In this document: positions 1-5,400 of the stretch, one piece after another
Position numbering within the stretch: the stretch's first letter is position 1
Layout: each line of letters begins with the position of its first letter
From: Chryseobacterium sp. UBA6632
Lineage (GTDB): Bacteria > Bacteroidota > Bacteroidia > Flavobacteriales > Weeksellaceae
DNA length: 9,403 nucleotides
Direction: 5' to 3'
Assembly (NCBI GenBank): GCA_002455915.1
Contig: DKLU01000094.1
Span: 1-9,403, forward strand
The notes under the pieces: model-generated
The model's input: the letters and a program-made list of their open reading frames with translations, nothing else
Databases searched by the model: none
Told to the model about the DNA's origin: nothing
Made by a program: the position numbers and the translations under genes

Positions 1-291
1 ATCTTCAGAGCCTTTGCCGCCCATAATCTGCCCCGGTGCAGCAAATAGCAATCCACCCTGATCAAAATCGTAATAGTCTTGTCCGTATTCTATTTTCCCA
101 CTTAACTTCGGTTTGTAGGAAATTTTATAAAAGCCTAAAACATGGCGTTGAGATATCTTTTCAGACGGAATAAACCGATGTGTTTCATTGATTAAACTAA
201 TCAACGGATGCTTGGGTTTAGGCAAATCAAAGAAAAGATGTGCTTCTGTAAGTGATTTGAACTTGATGAGTGTTTGGTCGTCTTTTTTCAT
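1..291 (-). CDS. AraC-type transcriptional regulator, N-terminal part only (truncated by window edge)
   Basis: An ATG at 291 opens a frame of 97 codons that runs off the left edge without a stop. The translation starts MKKDDQTLIKFKSLTEA and contains YDFDQGGLLFAAPGQI (about residues 74-89). This resembles the cupin-like ligand-sensing arm of Bacteroidetes AraC-family regulators, where a 'YDFDxG...PGQ' stretch is common. The DNA-binding HTH pair that would prove the family lies outside the window, so the call rests on the N-terminal pattern and context. It lies 65 bases downstream of a short-chain dehydrogenase gene on the same strand, a common pairing in which the regulator controls the oxidoreductase. 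A hairpin lies in the gap. The effector is unknown. Confidence 0.62.
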   Translation of the reverse strand, partial: MKKDDQTLIKFKSLTEAHLFFDLPKPKHPLISLINETHRFIPSEKISQRHVLGFYKISYKPKLSGKIEYGQDYYDFDQGGLLFAAPGQIMGGKGSED

Positions 292-311
292 AATTCTTAT
301 ATAAAGATAGG

Positions 312-339
312 AAAACCGATTATAAAAATAACCGGTTTT
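312..339 (-). terminator. Hairpin between SDR and AraC genes (weak terminator or attenuator)
   Basis: The ten-base arms 312-321 and 330-339 enclose an eight-base loop. In the minus-strand RNA all ten pairs form, one of them G-U. In the plus-strand RNA the same position is an A-C mismatch, so the structure fits a minus-strand transcript. It begins 18 bases past the SDR stop codon. The bases after it (CCTATCTTTAT) are only moderately U-rich, so termination may be partial, or the palindrome may be a protein-binding site. Confidence 0.45.
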
Positions 340-356
340 GTTTCAATTTGTTTCGT

Positions 357-1184
357 TTATCCCTGAGCCGATCTGGAAACTTCATCCCAAGATTCCCAAA
401 GGGCAATTCTGTCTGCATAAATTTCTTTGATTAAAGGAAGATTATTACTTCCCAAATTAAAACGTAAAGGCGGATTTTCATCATCAATTACTTTGAAAAG
501 AGCTTGTGGTGTTGCTGTTGGATCTCCTTGTTCGAAAGTAGACAAGCTTTTGATAAATTCAGCTTTAAAATCATCGTAAGCCTCAATATTTCCTGAAAAC
601 TTCAATGATTCCTGGCTTCCGAATTCTGTAGCATAAGCTCCTGGTTCGATAATTGTTACTTTAATTCCAAATTGCTTTACTTCGGCAGCAAGGCTTTCGT
701 GTATGGCTTCAAATGCCCATTTCGAAGAACTGTAGTATCCGATAACCGGCAATGTGAAATGCCCAATATTGCTGGAAGTCCCTAAAATGTGTCCCGAACC
801 TTGCGCTCTTAAAATCGGCAATGCAGCCTGAATTACACTTACCGGACCAATAATATTCGTTTCGTACAAATCACGAATTTCATCTGCACTGGCTTCTTCA
901 ATGGTTCCAACCAATGAATATCCTGCATTATTTAAAACGATATCTAATTTTCCAAAATGCTCATGCGCCTTGTTTACGGCATCTTTTACCTGCTCAGGTT
1001 TTGTAACGTCTAGTGCCAACGTCAATACCTGATCGCCATATTTTTCATTAAGATGAGAAATGCTTTCCAGCTTTCTTGCGGTAGCTACGACTTTATCGCC
1101 ACGTTCGAGAGCAGCCTCTGTCCATACTTTTCCAAAACCTCGGGAAGCTCCCGTAATAAACCATATTCTATTTTGCCGTTTCAT
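357..1184 (-). CDS. Classical short-chain dehydrogenase/reductase (SDR), substrate unknown
   Basis: A 275-residue NAD(P)-dependent oxidoreductase with a single Rossmann domain, of usual length for a classical SDR. The cofactor-binding motif TGASRGFG is at residues 11-18, LDV near 58-60, NNAG at 85-88, structural Asn110, catalytic Ser138, the YSSSK pair Tyr151/Lys155, and the PG motif at 181-182. Arg37 after the second beta strand suggests a preference for NADP(H). No signal peptide or membrane segment is present, so it should be cytosolic. The substrate cannot be read from sequence. The ATG at 1184 is preceded by an AT-rich leader and a good -7 box at 1205-1212. The AraC-type gene follows on the same strand after a 65-base gap, so the enzyme is probably under its control, for example inducible by an aldehyde, ketone or xenobiotic (inference). 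Confidence 0.9.
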   Translation of the reverse strand: MKRQNRIWFITGASRGFGKVWTEAALERGDKVVATARKLESISHLNEKYGDQVLTLALDVTKPEQVKDAVNKAHEHFGKLDIVLNNAGYSLVGTIEEASADEIRDLYETNIIGPVSVIQAALPILRAQGSGHILGTSSNIGHFTLPVIGYYSSSKWAFEAIHESLAAEVKQFGIKVTIIEPGAYATEFGSQESLKFSGNIEAYDDFKAEFIKSLSTFEQGDPTATPQALFKVIDDENPPLRFNLGSNNLPLIKEIYADRIALWESWDEVSRSAQG

Positions 1185-1204
1185 AATATTTTATTTTTAC
1201 AAAG

Positions 1205-1212
1205 CAAAATTA
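1205..1212 (-). promoter_or_regulatory. -7 box of the SDR promoter
   Basis: On the minus strand this reads TAATTTTG, an exact match to the Bacteroidetes sigma-factor -7 consensus TAnnTTTG, 20 bases before the ATG at 1184. No TTG is found at the expected -33 distance (17-23 bases upstream). That position is instead occupied by one copy of a direct repeat, which suggests a promoter that depends on an activator. Confidence 0.55.
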
Positions 1213-1230
1213 GCAAGCTTCAAAAAGATT

Positions 1231-1260
1231 TTTGTAGGCGAATCGCAGAGGTTTGTAGGC
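1231..1260. promoter_or_regulatory. Direct repeat TTTGTAGGC x2, period 21 bases; candidate AraC-type operator
   Basis: The nine-base word TTTGTAGGC occurs exactly at 1231-1239 and again at 1252-1260, start to start 21 bases, i.e. two helical turns. The promoter-proximal copy lies where the -33 element of the SDR promoter would be. AraC-family activators typically bind two direct half-sites about 21 bases apart overlapping or abutting the -35 region, and an AraC-type gene follows the SDR. The repeats are observed; their role is inferred. Confidence 0.45.
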
Positions 1261-1283
1261 TAAATGAGGAAATTGAAGTAAGA

Positions 1284-1373
1284 CTGGAAGTTGGAAGATA
1301 GGGGCTGGAAGTTCATTAAGTTCATCAATCATTATTTTAAATAGCTTCCAACATCAAGCTTCCTTCTTCCAAC
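1284..1373. repeat. GGAAG-rich nested palindrome (intergenic repeat, copy 1)
   Basis: The element has two nested inverted repeats: GTTGGAAGA at 1290-1298 with TCTTCCAAC at 1365-1373 (nine perfect pairs), and TGGAAG at 1306-1311 with CTTCCA at 1345-1350. The GGAAG word also recurs directly within each arm. It ends 10 bases past the stop codon of the HD gene (1384-1386) and may form the 3' end of that transcript. A related element lies at 5428-5489. I recall similar GGAAG-rich repeats from Chryseobacterium intergenic regions, but this was not checked. Confidence 0.55.
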
Positions 1374-1383
1374 CTAGCAAGCC

Positions 1384-1977
1384 TTACTCTTTTCGAAGAA
1401 TACCTTTTTCTACGCTTTCGTTCAGTAAATTTTCGGCATAATTCCAAATTGATGAAGAACCGTTGGCAATGGCTTTTTTCTTGTTGTAAACCGTTTGATA
1501 TTCCACATCGAATTCTTTCCAAGTTCCGCCGTTATTGCTGGTATTTTGGAGCAAAGGTTCGAATCTATCCATCGTACGGGCGAATTTAGCTTCATTGGTA
1601 AAACCTTCTTCAAATTCTTCCCAAATATTTAAAAATTCTTGCGCTTGAATTTCCGGAAGCAATCCAAAAATTCTTTTGGCGGCTAACAGTTCTTCCTCAG
1701 TATTGGTGTGATTTTTTGTGGTATCGTATATAAAAGTATCGCCTGCATCAATTTCTACCAAATCATGAATTAAAACCATTTTTACCACTTTCAAAACATC
1801 GATCGGATGATCAGAATGTTCAGCCAGAACTAAAGTCATCATCGCCAGATGCCAGCTATGCTCAGCATCATTTTCATTTCTGTCACTGTTGAACAGTTTT
1901 GTTCTTCGTTGGATGTATTTTAATTTGTCGATCTCTTTGATGAAATCAATCTGTTTTAATAAATTTTCGGTCTTCAT
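1384..1977 (-). CDS. HD-domain phosphohydrolase, YfbR/HDDC2-type (probable 5'-deoxynucleotidase)
   Basis: A 197-residue soluble protein of about YfbR length. The HD signature is intact: AEHSWH at residues 38-43 supplies the first metal His (His40), LIHDLVEID at 69-77 holds the HD pair (His71, Asp72) with Glu75 and Asp77, and Asp137 in ARTMDRFEP is the distal metal ligand. Members of this family (E. coli YfbR, eukaryotic HDDC2) dephosphorylate deoxynucleoside 5'-monophosphates using a divalent metal. The exact nucleotide specificity cannot be read here. It follows ridA on the same strand after 45 bases, so both may share a transcript, but a good -7 box in the gap suggests it also has its own promoter. 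The ATG at 1977 is the natural start for the family. A GGAAG palindrome lies just past its 3' end. Confidence 0.85.
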   Translation of the reverse strand: MKTENLLKQIDFIKEIDKLKYIQRRTKLFNSDRNENDAEHSWHLAMMTLVLAEHSDHPIDVLKVVKMVLIHDLVEIDAGDTFIYDTTKNHTNTEEELLAAKRIFGLLPEIQAQEFLNIWEEFEEGFTNEAKFARTMDRFEPLLQNTSNNGGTWKEFDVEYQTVYNKKKAIANGSSSIWNYAENLLNESVEKGILRKE

Positions 1978-2001
1978 TTTACTTTAAATTCGATTGAGTC
2001 C

Positions 2002-2009
2002 CAAAGATA
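2002..2009 (-). promoter_or_regulatory. -7 box, possible internal promoter of the HD gene
   Basis: On the minus strand this reads TATCTTTG, an exact TAnnTTTG match, 24 bases before the ATG at 1977 in the short ridA-HD gap. No clear TTG -33 element lies at the right distance, so read-through from ridA remains the alternative. Confidence 0.35.
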
Positions 2010-2022
2010 ATACAAACAAAAT

Positions 2023-2412
2023 TTACTTCACCACCGTAGCTTCAAACTCTACTTTTAGCGTTTCAAATAAGGTTTTTACTTCCATCACGGTAGTTGCCTG
2101 CTGAACTTCATGTTCGGTAATCCAATTTTGTAAGACATCGAAATTTTTAAAAAGTTGTTCGTGTTCCGTGGTGTATACATTCAGGCGAACGATATTTTTA
2201 ACCTCAAAATCTGCCTGAATGATTACTTTTTTCAAATTTTCCAATGCTTCTGGGATTTGAGTTCTCATGTCGGCATTGCTTGAAATTCCATAGTCATTAA
2301 TCGCAGTTTGTCCCGAAATATAAAGCGTACTCTGAATATTTTTTACTTCTACGGCTTGTGCATAATTTCTCGCATCTTGCCATTTCCAAGGGTTAATGAT
2401 TCTTTTTTCCAT
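2023..2412 (-). CDS. RidA-family (YjgF/YER057c/UK114) protein lacking the catalytic arginine
   Basis: A 129-residue chorismate-mutase-like protein of RidA length. Family landmarks are the YISGQTA strand (residues 31-37), the VRLNVYTTE segment (75-83) and the C-terminal strand pair ending VEFEATVVK. RidA proper hydrolyses reactive enamines/imines released by PLP enzymes and uses an Arg in the motif (A)R-S-x-V-E-V. Here the aligned stretch reads ATTVMEV (106-112), with Thr107 where the Arg should be. The canonical 2-aminoacrylate deaminase activity is therefore doubtful, and this is more likely one of the arginine-less Rid subfamilies of unknown function. It is probably a cytosolic trimer, by family. 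It lies upstream of the HD phosphohydrolase gene and downstream of a Crp/Fnr gene, with a CRP-type operator 60 bases before its ATG. Confidence 0.85.
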   Translation of the reverse strand: MEKRIINPWKWQDARNYAQAVEVKNIQSTLYISGQTAINDYGISSNADMRTQIPEALENLKKVIIQADFEVKNIVRLNVYTTEHEQLFKNFDVLQNWITEHEVQQATTVMEVKTLFETLKVEFEATVVK

Positions 2413-2441
2413 GTTGAATATTTTTTAATTAAATAGAACAA

Positions 2442-2449
2442 CAAAGTTC
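2442..2449 (-). promoter_or_regulatory. -7-like box of the ridA promoter
   Basis: On the minus strand this reads GAACTTTG, one base off TAnnTTTG. A start site 4-6 bases downstream (about 2436-2438) would place the centre of the palindrome at 2472-2487 near -42, the position of a class II CRP activation site. The box is weaker than the others in the window, as expected if it needs an activator. Confidence 0.35.
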
Positions 2450-2471
2450 AGCATCGCCCTTTCCTTTTCTG

Positions 2472-2487
2472 TGTGATCTGCATCACA
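2472..2487. promoter_or_regulatory. CRP-type operator upstream of ridA
   Basis: TGTGATCTGCATCACA fits TGTGA-N6-TCACA exactly, and the palindromic arms extend to six bases (TGTGAT/ATCACA). It ends one base before the stop codon of the Crp/Fnr-family gene and lies 60-75 bases upstream of the ridA ATG. That regulator's recognition helix carries the Arg-Glu-x-x-x-Arg set with which E. coli CRP reads GTGA, so it is the obvious candidate ligand. No U-run follows on the minus strand, so a terminator role is unlikely. Confidence 0.65.
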
Positions 2488-2488
2488 A

Positions 2489-3061
2489 TTATTTTGATTC
2501 TTTAAAAAGTCGGCTTAATGTTTCGCGTGATAAGCCAAAATAAGCTGCCAGCGTGATCTTAGGAATTCGCTGAGCTAAAGAGGGATAGTATTTTATAAAT
2601 TGCTCGTATCGTTCTTTTGCGCTCAAAGTCATTAAAGACAAAATTCTCCGTTGGTTTGAAATGTGCCCGTTGACCGCTTTTGAAAGGAAAAACTCGGTCA
2701 TTTTAGGAACTTCCTTTAATAATTGATGGTAATTCTTAAAAGAAAGTTTTAAAACTTCGGTATCCTCAATACATTGCAAAATTTGGTTAGCTTTTGTTTG
2801 ATTGTAAAATGCCATAAAATCGGTTTCCCACCAATCTTCCATCGCAAAAGAAATAATATGTTCCCTTCCTTCCTGATCGCTGCAAGAAAGCTTAATTAAT
2901 CCTGAAACAATAAAATAAATACATTCCACCTTATCATTTTCCTGAATGATAAAATCTTTTTTGCTAAAATGCTCTTCCTCGAAAAAAGCACTCACTTTTT
3001 CCCATTCATGATCGGAAAGAAGTATTGTTTTTTGAATATGATTTCGGAGAATAAAATTCAT
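2489..3061 (-). CDS. Crp/Fnr-family transcriptional regulator (cyclic-nucleotide-binding-like domain + HTH)
   Basis: A 190-residue regulator. Residues about 10-110 form a cNMP-binding-like beta roll (FIIQENDKVECIYFIVSGLIKL at about 37-58, cut here for naming only), followed by a long dimer helix and a short C-terminal HTH (about 167-188: ITLAAYFGLSRETLSRLFKE). The recognition helix has Arg179, Glu180 and Arg184, spaced like Arg180/Glu181/Arg185 of E. coli CRP. The phosphate-binding Arg-Ser of cAMP-responsive CRP is not recognisable after the WWETDF segment (77-82), so cAMP is unlikely to be the ligand; the effector is unknown. The layout is typical of Bacteroidetes members. It has no FeS-type N-terminal cysteine cluster as in FNR. 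It lies upstream of ridA on the same strand with a CRP-type operator in between, so it probably regulates ridA and perhaps the HD gene. The ATG at 3061 has a -7 box 30 bases upstream. Confidence 0.88.
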   Translation of the reverse strand: MNFILRNHIQKTILLSDHEWEKVSAFFEEEHFSKKDFIIQENDKVECIYFIVSGLIKLSCSDQEGREHIISFAMEDWWETDFMAFYNQTKANQILQCIEDTEVLKLSFKNYHQLLKEVPKMTEFFLSKAVNGHISNQRRILSLMTLSAKERYEQFIKYYPSLAQRIPKITLAAYFGLSRETLSRLFKESK

Positions 3062-3091
3062 TTTATATAGTCGAAAATTAATTCTTTAGTA

Positions 3092-3099
3092 CAAAAATA
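3092..3099 (-). promoter_or_regulatory. -7 box of the Crp/Fnr gene promoter
   Basis: On the minus strand this reads TATTTTTG, an exact TAnnTTTG match, 30 bases before the ATG at 3061. A TTG at -33 is not evident. No copy of the TGTGA-N6-TCACA motif lies here, so autoregulation through that site is not suggested. Confidence 0.45.
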
Positions 3100-3144
3100 A
3101 CAAAACCGCAGTTGTTTATTTAAAAATCATCCATCATATATTAG

Positions 3145-3324
3145 AAATTCTCCATTGCTTTTGAAAGACAATTGGGTATTCACAGTGATAAGCTCAAGAT
3201 ACTGGCAACGGAAACTATTCCGAAATGGGGCAAAAAACCAGAGATAGAATCAGGAATTCTTCAGCAGGAATGTGAAATGCTGAATGATCAATTTCGACAA
3301 TATCTTGCTACTCAAAATAAATAA
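3145..3324 (+). pseudogene. 3' gene remnant, 59 codons, no start codon
   Basis: The frame opens after a TAG at 3142-3144 and ends at TAA 3322-3324. It has no ATG near its start; the only methionine is close to the C-terminus. The peptide (for example IHSDKLKILATETIPKW, then KKPEIESG and ending QYLATQNK) looks protein-like, with charged amphipathic helices and a base composition visibly richer in G and C than the AT-rich DNA on either side. It looks like the C-terminal end of a longer protein whose 5' part has been lost. The family is not recognised. A short gene starting at the TTG 3172-3174 is possible but less likely. Confidence 0.4.
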
Positions 3325-3488
3325 ATTTTAAAATATTCTCTTTTTATGTAAAGCTGAAGATTTTTATTCAGTAACAATCTATTCAAACAAAAATTACACA
3401 AATCACGACTTTGAAATCATCATTTTTACAACAATGAACAATTAATGTTAGAGAATTGTTAATTTTTATTAAATAAAATTAAAATCTA

Positions 3489-3521
3489 TTTGTTTAAACT
3501 GAGAAAATATATTTATTTTAG
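3489..3521 (+). promoter_or_regulatory. Possible promoter of the secreted-protein gene
   Basis: TTTG at 3489-3492 is followed after 21 bases by TATTTTAG at 3514-3521, close to the Bacteroidetes pattern TTG-N17-23-TAnnTTTG but with a mismatch in the second box. The ATG at 3539 follows 17 bases later. The rest of the 214-base gap from 3325 is AT-rich with no gene that I can see. Confidence 0.35.
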
Positions 3522-3538
3522 TGCTTTAAAAATTTCTC

Positions 3539-4117
3539 ATGAAAAGATATAATTTATTGATTGTACTATTACTACTAATTTTTAACGTTACTACGGCTCA
3601 AAAGAAGTCTCCGGCAGCAGATTTGAGCATTTTGGGAGAAACGAAATCTAAAATAGAAAAAACGGTTCCGCTTGTTATTCAGCATTTGCAGACAATTGCA
3701 TCTAAAGAAGGTGACAATAATATTGTTACCAACGGAAAATTTGCCTTAGGTAAAGAATATGGCATTATGGAATCTGAGTGGTTTTTGTACAGAAATAATA
3801 TGAAAAACTGTATTCTGAACAACTCTTCGAAGAAGGCAAAAAAATGTATGCAATATCATAATGATATGTTTAGAGGTACAATGATCAACTACAACAATTA
3901 TATCACAAACCTTACAAAAAAGAACGGATATTTAGGAGTTGAAGGCGATACAAAGTTCGATTTTAAACCTACTGAAATTTCTACTAAATTATCGGAAGCT
4001 TACTTCAATGCAAACGATGCAGCAGGAAGAATGAAAGGTCCTCAAAAAGTAGAATTTATGGATCAGTCGATGGCAGAAGGGAATAAGCTTACACCTTTCA
4101 ACCAATTGGCTCAATAA
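3539..4117 (+). CDS. Secreted (periplasmic) protein of unknown function
   Basis: A 192-residue protein that I do not recognise. Residues 1-20 are a clear Sec signal peptide: MKRYN, a run of leucines and isoleucines, then NVTTA with likely cleavage before Gln21. There is no lipobox Cys, so the mature protein should be soluble in the periplasm or exported. The mature part (about 172 residues) is polar and mostly helical in character, with Cys91 and Cys103 as the only cysteines, 12 residues apart, able to form one disulfide. The C-terminal half has YFNANDAAGRMKGPQK (155-170). No repeat, C-terminal secretion domain or catalytic motif is visible. It is a single-gene unit: a possible promoter lies just upstream and a strong terminator 23 bases after the stop. 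Hypothetical, but the coding call is firm. Confidence 0.8.
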   Translation: MKRYNLLIVLLLLIFNVTTAQKKSPAADLSILGETKSKIEKTVPLVIQHLQTIASKEGDNNIVTNGKFALGKEYGIMESEWFLYRNNMKNCILNNSSKKAKKCMQYHNDMFRGTMINYNNYITNLTKKNGYLGVEGDTKFDFKPTEISTKLSEAYFNANDAAGRMKGPQKVEFMDQSMAEGNKLTPFNQLAQ

Positions 4118-4140
4118 TTAAACCACAAAATAATATATAG

Positions 4141-4169
4141 AATCCTGCTTTTTAAGCGGGATTTTTTTT
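4141..4169 (+). terminator. Rho-independent terminator after the secreted-protein gene
   Basis: Arms 4141-4150 and 4154-4163 form a ten-pair stem with one G-U and a TTT loop, followed by a run of T to 4169. It begins 23 bases after the stop codon. Confidence 0.85.
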
Positions 4170-4239
4170 GATCTAAATTTTAATGTTAAACGGCTCTTTT
4201 TTTGATTTGAATTTATATATACCCAAAACATAATTTATC

Positions 4240-4440
4240 ATGTTAAAAAAAGGAGACAGCGTAAAATGGCGGTTCAGCAATGGTGAAACCTACGGAATCA
4301 TCATTAAAATTCATACTAAAGATTTCGTTTTTATGAATCGTGAACGCCGAGCATCAGAAGAAAATCCTCAATATGAAGTTATGAGCGAAAAGACCGGAAA
4401 AACAGCCGTTCATAAAGCTTCAGCATTGAAAAAGAGATAA
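4240..4440 (+). CDS. DUF2945 / hypervirulence-associated TUDOR-domain protein
   Basis: A 66-residue basic protein that matches the small DUF2945 family (TUDOR-like fold). Typical features are the N-terminal KKGDSVKWRFSNGETYGII strand pattern (residues 3-21), the central acidic-aromatic NPQYEVMSEKTGKTAVHK stretch (42-59), and the ending ASALKKR. The complete domain is the whole protein, at usual length. The molecular role is unknown; a small SH3/Tudor-like barrel could bind nucleic acid or protein, but nothing here shows this. It stands alone: a terminator lies upstream, it converges on tatC, and an inverted-repeat element starts at the base after its stop codon. No strong promoter box was found in the 70 bases before it. 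Confidence 0.8.
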   Translation: MLKKGDSVKWRFSNGETYGIIIKIHTKDFVFMNRERRASEENPQYEVMSEKTGKTAVHKASALKKR

Positions 4441-4495
4441 ATTTTGCAGAGTGTTATTTTGAGCGAAACGCAGTGGAGTTTAAAAATTTCAAAAT
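4441..4495. repeat. TGAGCGAA-type intergenic repeat (copy A) framed by inverted arms
   Basis: The core at about 4452-4484 (reading TTTTGAGCGAAACGCAGTGG in part) resembles the dispersed 'TCATTCTGAGCGAAG' elements I recall from many Bacteroidetes genomes. Arms ATTTTG (4441-4446) and CAAAAT (4490-4495) pair perfectly around a 43-base interior. It starts directly after the stop of the DUF2945 gene. Copy B is at 5530-5588. Confidence 0.5.
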
Positions 4496-4524
4496 AAAAA
4501 AATCCCGAAGAAAAATCCTCGGGA
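4496..4524 (-). terminator. Rho-independent terminator of tatC
   Basis: Arms 4503-4510 and 4517-4524 form an eight-pair stem in the minus-strand RNA, one pair G-U, with a six-base loop, followed by seven U from 4502 to 4496. On the plus strand that pair is an A-C mismatch and the tract after the stem is not U-rich, so the orientation is minus. It starts 27 bases past the tatC stop. Confidence 0.8.
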
Positions 4525-4551
4525 CTATATTTAAAAAGTTTTTGCTTTTAA

Positions 4552-5379
4552 TTATTTCTGAACGGTAGGTAAATTTCCGTTGGCTTTCTGTACTTTTTTG
4601 TAAGTGTAGCCACACATCAAAATACTGAATTCGTACAGCAATAATAATGGGAATGCTGCCATCAACATACTTAAAACGTCTGCCGGAGTAATAATTGCGG
4701 CAACAACCATAATTAAAACAATCGCGTGACGACGGTACGTTCTCATGAACATAGGCGTTAAAATTCCTATCGATGTAAGGAAATAAATCAATACAGGGAA
4801 AAGGAAAATTACTCCCATTCCTAAAACGACCTGTAAAAATAACGTCGTATAATCGCTCAAATCATATAACGGAACGATAATATCGGAAATTTTAAAGATA
4901 ACTCCGAAATTAACTGCAAAAGGAAGAATTAAAAAATATCCGCATAAAACCCCGATCATAAACAACATCCAAACTGCATTGATGATAAAGATTGAATTTT
5001 TTCTTTCTTTCGGATGTAATGCCGGACTGATAAATCTCCATAGCTCCCAAACAATATAAGGAAATGCTGCAACCATTCCACCGAAGATGGAAACAGCCAT
5101 CATCACATTAAATTGTTGGTATAATTTACTCGCACGCACCGGAAAATCTTTCGGAAGGTGAATACTTTCTTCGCCCAATACCATTTTTGAAAAGTGGTTG
5201 ACCAATTCAAAAGTCGGAAAATCATTTCTCGTAGGACCAAAAAAGATGTGATCCATAATCCAGTTGATATTAAAGCCGACAATGAATGCAGCGACTACAA
5301 TCGCAAGAATCGAGCGGATGAGGTGACCTCTTAGTTCTCCTATATGCCCAAGAAAGGACATGTCTTTACCTTCACTCAC
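4552..5379 (-). CDS. tatC: Sec-independent protein translocase subunit TatC
   Basis: A 275-residue inner-membrane protein with about six hydrophobic helices. TatC binds twin-arginine signal peptides and recruits TatA/TatB to export folded proteins. Family marks are SFLGHIGELRGHL (residues 8-20, with the conserved Glu15), FISPALHPKER (116-126, with Glu125 matching E. coli Glu103), LPFAVNF (152-158) and ITPADVLSM (230-238). The first periplasmic loop is about 20 residues longer than in E. coli TatC as I recall it. The frame starts at a GTG (5377-5379); an ATG six codons later (5359-5361) is the alternative. The GTG is favoured because homologues carry a few residues before the SFL motif and an in-frame stop lies just upstream. 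No tatA or tatB lies in the window. It is downstream of kdsD on the same strand but has its own -7 box. Confidence 0.95.
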   Translation of the reverse strand: MSEGKDMSFLGHIGELRGHLIRSILAIVVAAFIVGFNINWIMDHIFFGPTRNDFPTFELVNHFSKMVLGEESIHLPKDFPVRASKLYQQFNVMMAVSIFGGMVAAFPYIVWELWRFISPALHPKERKNSIFIINAVWMLFMIGVLCGYFLILPFAVNFGVIFKISDIIVPLYDLSDYTTLFLQVVLGMGVIFLFPVLIYFLTSIGILTPMFMRTYRRHAIVLIMVVAAIITPADVLSMLMAAFPLLLLYEFSILMCGYTYKKVQKANGNLPTVQK

Positions 5380-5400
5380 AGAATAAAATTTTTAAGGCTC

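Noticed and set aside
1053..1301. Plus-strand open frame antisense to the start of the SDR gene
   Set aside because: It overlaps a convincing SDR gene on the other strand, has no recognisable family, and its C-terminal part runs through the promoter and repeat region.
2472..2487. Palindrome read as a terminator of the Crp/Fnr gene
   Set aside because: The stem is short and no U-run follows on the minus strand, while the sequence fits a CRP operator almost perfectly.
3459..3482. AT-only near-palindrome in the gap before the secreted-protein gene
   Set aside because: The arms consist only of A and T in a very AT-rich stretch and need a bulge, so chance is the better explanation.
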